This document shows, piece by piece, positions 25,601 to 26,026 of a DNA stretch of 26,026 bases; positions within the stretch are counted from its first letter, which is position 1; every line of letters starts with the position of its first letter. A program made the position numbers and the translations under genes. The notes below the pieces were generated by a model, which worked only from the letters and a program-made list of their open reading frames with translations, did no database searches and was not told where the DNA came from. Source of the DNA: a virus; IMG/VR virus record IMGVR_UViG_3300028008_000096, positions 1 through 26,026 of that record; one strand, 5' to 3'.

Positions 25601-26026
25601 AGACTTAATTGCTGACGACTCATTAATCAATATGCCTGATGTTTCAGAAATTGCTACAAATACTGTTGGCGCTGAAAACTACTTATACGATCCTGAAGCT
25701 ACATTAATCAAAGGACGTAAAAATAATCTACAAGGTACGATTACTCAATACCTAAGAGATAACTTCGATTACCTTGAGTATGATGAAGCACGATGCAGAA
25801 GAGATACAGGTTATATTGTTGATGCAATTTCTCACGATATTCAATATGGTGGTAACTCTGCAATGCATGGTACTGCTGAACTTTACTTCAAAAATGCGGT
25901 AAATATTCTACCAATTGACCAACGTCAATCAACAAGAGAAGCATTTGAATATCTTGGTAAGGTAGTTCGTTGGGTAACTCGTAACGAAATGGTACCACGT
26001 AAAGAAGGTCGTAAGTTTACACCATC
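16617..26026 (+). CDS. Giant multi-repeat virion/fibre protein (3' end outside window)
   Basis: The frame is open from the ATG at 16617 to the right edge: 3136 full codons with no stop. AAGAAGGT at 16601-16608 and a late promoter support the start. Four parts are visible. Residues 1-58 are a short N-terminus (S-E-D-L-F-V-I-V-N), typical of marine-phage fibre proteins. Residues 59-328 are 54 consecutive pentapeptide repeats. Residues about 424-787 resemble a DUF1565/pectate-lyase-like domain, with V-A-S-D-G-D-D-K-Y-P-G-T...P-V-K-T-L and V-G-P-G-T-Y-Y-V. From about residue 788 two repeat families, A (beta-type) and B (probably helical), alternate to the end. The size and repeats suggest a long fibre or peripheral tail structure reaching the host surface. 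Very large structural proteins with such motifs are known in marine T4-like phages, but their exact function is unclear. Confidence 0.88.
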   Translation, partial: MSLISELGPITGANTRSEDLFVIVNLIQGDDGTKNITRKELVQALQFEIFNNIKITGGSIQNVVMSVSTLNDVEINDSVISNGTMTGTALSTVSIEESTANNMTMTNSVITDSEFNDGTGNNVVLTNSTIDDSTITDSSANNMAIDNSDFSNGTGNNNIFTNSQIDDSSFANVAIEQGTANGLILTNITIDEIVLEDALMSNSVIITTDFSNGTIRDTAVSNVTIVDTDISNSDIRDTDLDNVTITNSRFANGLIWDTTTSNSSIIDSTANNIVITNSVLNDSTANNVQITNSDFSDGTGNNNVFTNTTIQDGTLANNVITDSSFQGTLDNVTAQNMTITSSSTEGLGQQKSVIENSEFKDGVVANSTIEDSTLVDFDMNITKEFEPMLDEDSYFALKNVKTGETEKMTYRQLYNEFSKQTEKSLKIHVASDGDDKYPGTILQPVKTLKRAGLLALEKAGGSYDRNDINNAVHISVGPGTYYVDEPVMLPDDTSMTSTSGQYATLIQKKKGWERTNGILVGSGCYVQGFSYMNFEVDNFDQPEGGFAIAYRPGALLRRSPYLRDSTQLSNFNRLDVEPPLNPFNSKGTILDLGQEFYLVAGHSAQTQFEVDDEVTFSSGASGYISYIADIDANRQIYVRNLKGNVEVGDVLYAQRGGTGTIESIGIDDFPNRLVGRGGGCLLADRAVLDTDSLYTYVLCFGFTPRTQNGTGYVAKNGAGVNGIGSLSIFTRQAFFALDGGQMTLNNSGSQFGDISMRARGSTVIIRPAEGTAGNLIANSAFADVLETKSDEIIDDMVYYLTSPTSDGGLGYQGYNADKCFRDTGIIVDNTGFDVATKGNYWGRLNGISYRSPISYLVVNEQLTETTGSINHLKDSIVSTNGGIFGNAGSELISRVNSSLDETLNILENGEEAANPIIFSDTGKSDQTAARELVQSNRELIINDFVDWIDNNDDFYAYDSAKCERDVQEYILPAVKFDMMLDTNYNTENAGLAYYVNTARTSLENQRNETVASFKRLRKTTDELIQANSAPAASSAYSAFNNVIDTIAGSGDKYTPTKATYEPTTGMMVITIGTHDLTVGRYVNLQEESFTFTCSSDNFKTKISHPRKSEKAYLAALPIVAVSAKTITVNPGLTAANFEHRFVEAADNAVSVIGSLLTYSDNTGISVDKRNARKILQANKEYIQDYMMEWADNEWYFYDSKKCHRDTEEYILPAVQRDLILGTNYNAIQTGAAYRTKSGEVSVTEQLEQTVGSIDYLKARAATFIGDNPIAVDRTNASFDEMSRLLNNNGKKYTPTNAVYDPAIGSVVMTIGSNDFNIGDEIYIEPNSLVFTCALDNNTTEHSYPSTQFLNFTPTDASYDVATGEFSATIGTHTLKVGDKVEFKPSSIIFTCQLDGDITNHPAPESHHPFYKKQITIEKVDATKIYMNVGGIVDGGGAHTFVSASDNCIQAEKMHPAYKKPVTISARTSTTITVNVGESSDTSVHTFVSATNNAIREAGMWTGKFTPQTATYSPVTGELEITIGQHDLPVGKWIQIAPESMVFSCDVGGVTGTDLSPLNDHPAYKEPVRVTGVTSNTITVNVGNAGGHANNHTFVSATEDSIDSNALFFSDSARVIKAFTPETATYDPVTGIMVITITDHGMTTGDHIELQPLSFAFSCAHNGGGTDYSPRIGDKAYQLPLEITSTTSNTITVNCGDAGSNTDPHTFVSADEGAVVQVGAKEQGTYASRILQKNKAYLQNEVKEWMENTYFVYDNAKCSRDTGLILDAVARDILTDSTVNAYYVGKGYTIGTVGANAVINDQLTQTVGAITWLKGKIATDVLTDATAITRSNTAFDTIIDIMSNGIASADDPVYGDLTISPEHRQAGKAIHTNKSFIQKEIIAFITANYPNFVYNTAACERDMGIFVDLIAWDVQNGSNALSATNSKLYFENAIPVLDDEEVVPTSEAFFFASDLVGQIVRNEVVTPLQGVVTQTIVETTTYTPTTASYDPANGDFVMTMPGHSVSLNDRVTLEPNSFTFTCTMDGDDAAKTYPRAGLDPYALKTYLVKEVTSSTVTLDAGASGPNKYFTPTSANYDAATGEMIVNVGQHGLRVGNGIVLENNSFTFTCDQDGNATQHTYPRVGDPLTGKSLSITAVGETQHTPTNAVHSPSSGDTTITVAGHGFSNGDYVMIADYGLVYTCVLDGNTVEKGYPRDTDFASNRWLEISDVTTDTFKLNVGPSPYNGAHIFVSATANSIRRQTGTMTFNVGDAGSASGSVHTFVSATANAMKHEPQTVHTFVSVTADAVNVANMAEAYTPTGVVYDHNSGVMTMTLGTHSFTEKDYVIFAENAITLSCASGPTEIPTNISHPRPTDPIYNKPVRIDSVTPTTITLQVGEARVDKVHSFVSALTDGVRRSIKPAVAQHAEKLFHDVGAVIRENDGTIPAIVEPAFDTFTANYTLGAEFESIKGQAVKYQTEINEYIADTYNGLAYSLEKCPRDTGYIVDAISEDLEYGGDSATIFNARYYFEGAINVLPQYQREPTRLAFTHLASVMEKVVKNEVQEPIFGARFTPTGATYDPVTGIMVATIGTHTLTTADHVWFKPGAITFSCDNGSGPENHASPESHHRFFNKACPIIGADATTITMWVGNAGAYTGAHTFVSALTDAISEINGNLLYQNVSLQAADTATGTIASDLAMVIANIVDDRLVIPDYRGSLDISQRTPKPLPTENLLTKPKADPARTFARKSLQWNRTFIQEELIQFVRDNNYTFDEAKCARDAGFIIDAVRRDVQTGSTYNGKYIGKSYRIGTVGADKVIEDQLAETIEGIRYVQKDIEAQLSGVALTRAQDSFNNIITSMINDYTPDGTNYNYGDGQISDNHVFARQALQLNREFLKEEATAWVNANYGGLSYDVNKCKRDTGIMVDAVSYDTQHESNTAMLDVAKLYFENGLSTLSSAQRAPTAALYTHLSSVASQIVLKQTVGRSAGNTVTQNTSFGVVTVPIAQHITSLWKIVGDLIADDSLINMPDVSEIATNTVGAENYLYDPEATLIKGRKNNLQGTITQYLRDNFDYLEYDEARCRRDTGYIVDAISHDIQYGGNSAMHGTAELYFKNAVNILPIDQRQSTREAFEYLGKVVRWVTRNEMVPRKEGRKFTP
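16791..17600 (+). repeat. 54 tandem pentapeptide repeats in the giant protein (residues 59-328)
   Basis: The translation divides without a break into 54 five-residue units, from S-I-Q-N-V to S-F-Q-G-T. The second position of each unit is I, L, V, F, M or A except for three G (T-G-N-N-V/N) and one T. The fourth and fifth positions are mostly N/D and S/G/T/V. This fits the pentapeptide-repeat family (A-[D/N]-L-x-x), which folds as a four-sided right-handed beta-helix. A 20-residue unit, one predicted coil, recurs at pentads 12-15, 19-22 and 48-51 (e.g. D-F-S-N-G then T-G-N-N-N then I-F-T-N-S). After 17600 the register shifts and decays by about 17750. Confidence 0.82.
17886..18975 (+). other. 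Predicted pectate-lyase-like beta-helix domain of the giant protein
   Basis: Residues about 424-787 open with I-H-V-A-S-D-G-D-D-K-Y-P-G-T, P-V-K-T-L-K-R-A and V-G-P-G-T-Y-Y-V-D-E-P-V-M-L-P. This is the arrangement of DUF1565-type entries into right-handed parallel beta-helices. It continues with L-R-R-S-P-Y-L-R-D-S-T and a G-G-G-C-L-L-A-D turn. Catalytic residues of a lyase cannot be assigned, so it may be purely structural. Confidence 0.55.
18978..26015 (+). repeat. B-type repeats (K-C-x-R-D-x-G core), nine copies
   Basis: Each copy has a probably helical lead (e.g. N-K-S-F-I-Q-K-E), an N-Y/F-Y segment, then K-C-x-R-D-[TV]-x-x-[IY]-[IV]-[DL]-A-V/I-x-x-D. Conserved Cys codons are at 19071, 19500, 20220, 21885, 22308, 24045, 24882, 25302 and 25794. 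Two subtypes follow the core. One has Y-x-I-G-T-V-G-A-[ND]-x-V-I-x-[ND]-Q-L (clear after 21885 and 24882, weaker after 19071). The other has L-Y-F-E-N-A...T-x-x-A-F-x-H-L...V-x-x-x-V-V (after 22308, 24045, 25302, 25794). Copies 2 and 3 carry E-Y-I-L-P-A-V instead. Similar 'KCxRDxGyIvDAv' segments are familiar from other marine T4-like phage structural proteins. Confidence 0.75.
19773..26026 (+). repeat. A-type beta repeats (Y-T-P-T ... F-T-C ... H-T-F-V-S-A), ten copies plus a start
   Basis: A full unit is about 98 residues. It opens [YF]-T-P-T-x-A-x-Y-D-P-x-T-G, continues I-G-x-H-x-L-x-x-G-D, F-[TS]-C-x-x-D, x-H-P-x-Y-x-K-P-V and T-I-T-V-N-V-G, and ends H-T-F-V-S-A. Units start at 19773, 20490 (shortened), 20667, 21126, 21468, 22557 (shortened), 22818 (shortened), 23037, 23502 and 24267. 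An eleventh begins at 26016 and is cut by the window. A half unit lacking the front lies at about 20968-21096. All ten visible F-x-C positions retain Cys. Units cluster in tandem at 20490-21762 and 22557-23799, with B units between. Confidence 0.8.

Noticed and set aside
19773-26026. CRISPR array or non-coding tandem repeat
   Set aside because: The repeats are long, diverged at DNA level, keep one reading frame and are conserved as protein motifs. There are no short identical repeats with regular spacers.

Overview
The window looks like part of the late structural region of a T4-like myovirus. It is a contractile-tailed phage of the marine, cyanophage/pelagiphage-like type, moderately AT-rich. 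Three things support this: a gp6-like C-terminus and a complete gp8-like baseplate wedge protein in T4 order; a DUF4815-type virion protein and the fibre modules typical of marine T4-like phages; and T4-type late promoter boxes (NATAAATA) in exactly the three largest gaps between genes. All genes are on the + strand and packed, with overlaps or gaps of 13 bp or less except at those promoters. I see no tRNA, integrase, metabolic gene or CRISPR array, and nothing here identifies the host.

Layout. 1-683: C-terminal third of gp6, running off the left edge. 673-2928: 751-aa wedge/tail protein in the place of T4 gp7. 2961-3938: short fibre-like protein. 3940-6528: subtilisin-family protease with an intact D/H/N/S set and a very large insertion. 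6570-8207: gp8. 8221-13581: 1786-aa DUF4815 virion protein. 13578-13760: 60-aa coiled-coil protein. 13767-14939: fibre with a C-terminal S74 self-processing chaperone. 14943-16016: glycine-rich adhesin. 16016-16534: unrecognised 172-aa protein. 16617 to the right edge: a giant protein of at least 3136 aa with no stop in the window.

The giant protein has four visible regions. First comes an unbroken run of 54 pentapeptide repeats (residues 59-328), then a pectate-lyase-like domain. After that, two families of long repeats are interleaved: beta-type 'A' units with an F-(T/S)-C core and probably helical 'B' units with a K-C-x-R-D core. Every unit carries one conserved Cys. An eleventh A unit is just starting at the right edge.

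How the genes fit together (inference): gp6, the gp7 counterpart and gp8 build baseplate wedges. The DUF4815 protein, S74 fibre, glycine-rich adhesin and giant repeat protein would form the peripheral baseplate, fibres and host-contact apparatus. The subtilase, placed inside the wedge cassette, is probably made at virion assembly time and may process a virion protein or act at the cell surface. The most unusual items are this protease and the giant two-family repeat protein.
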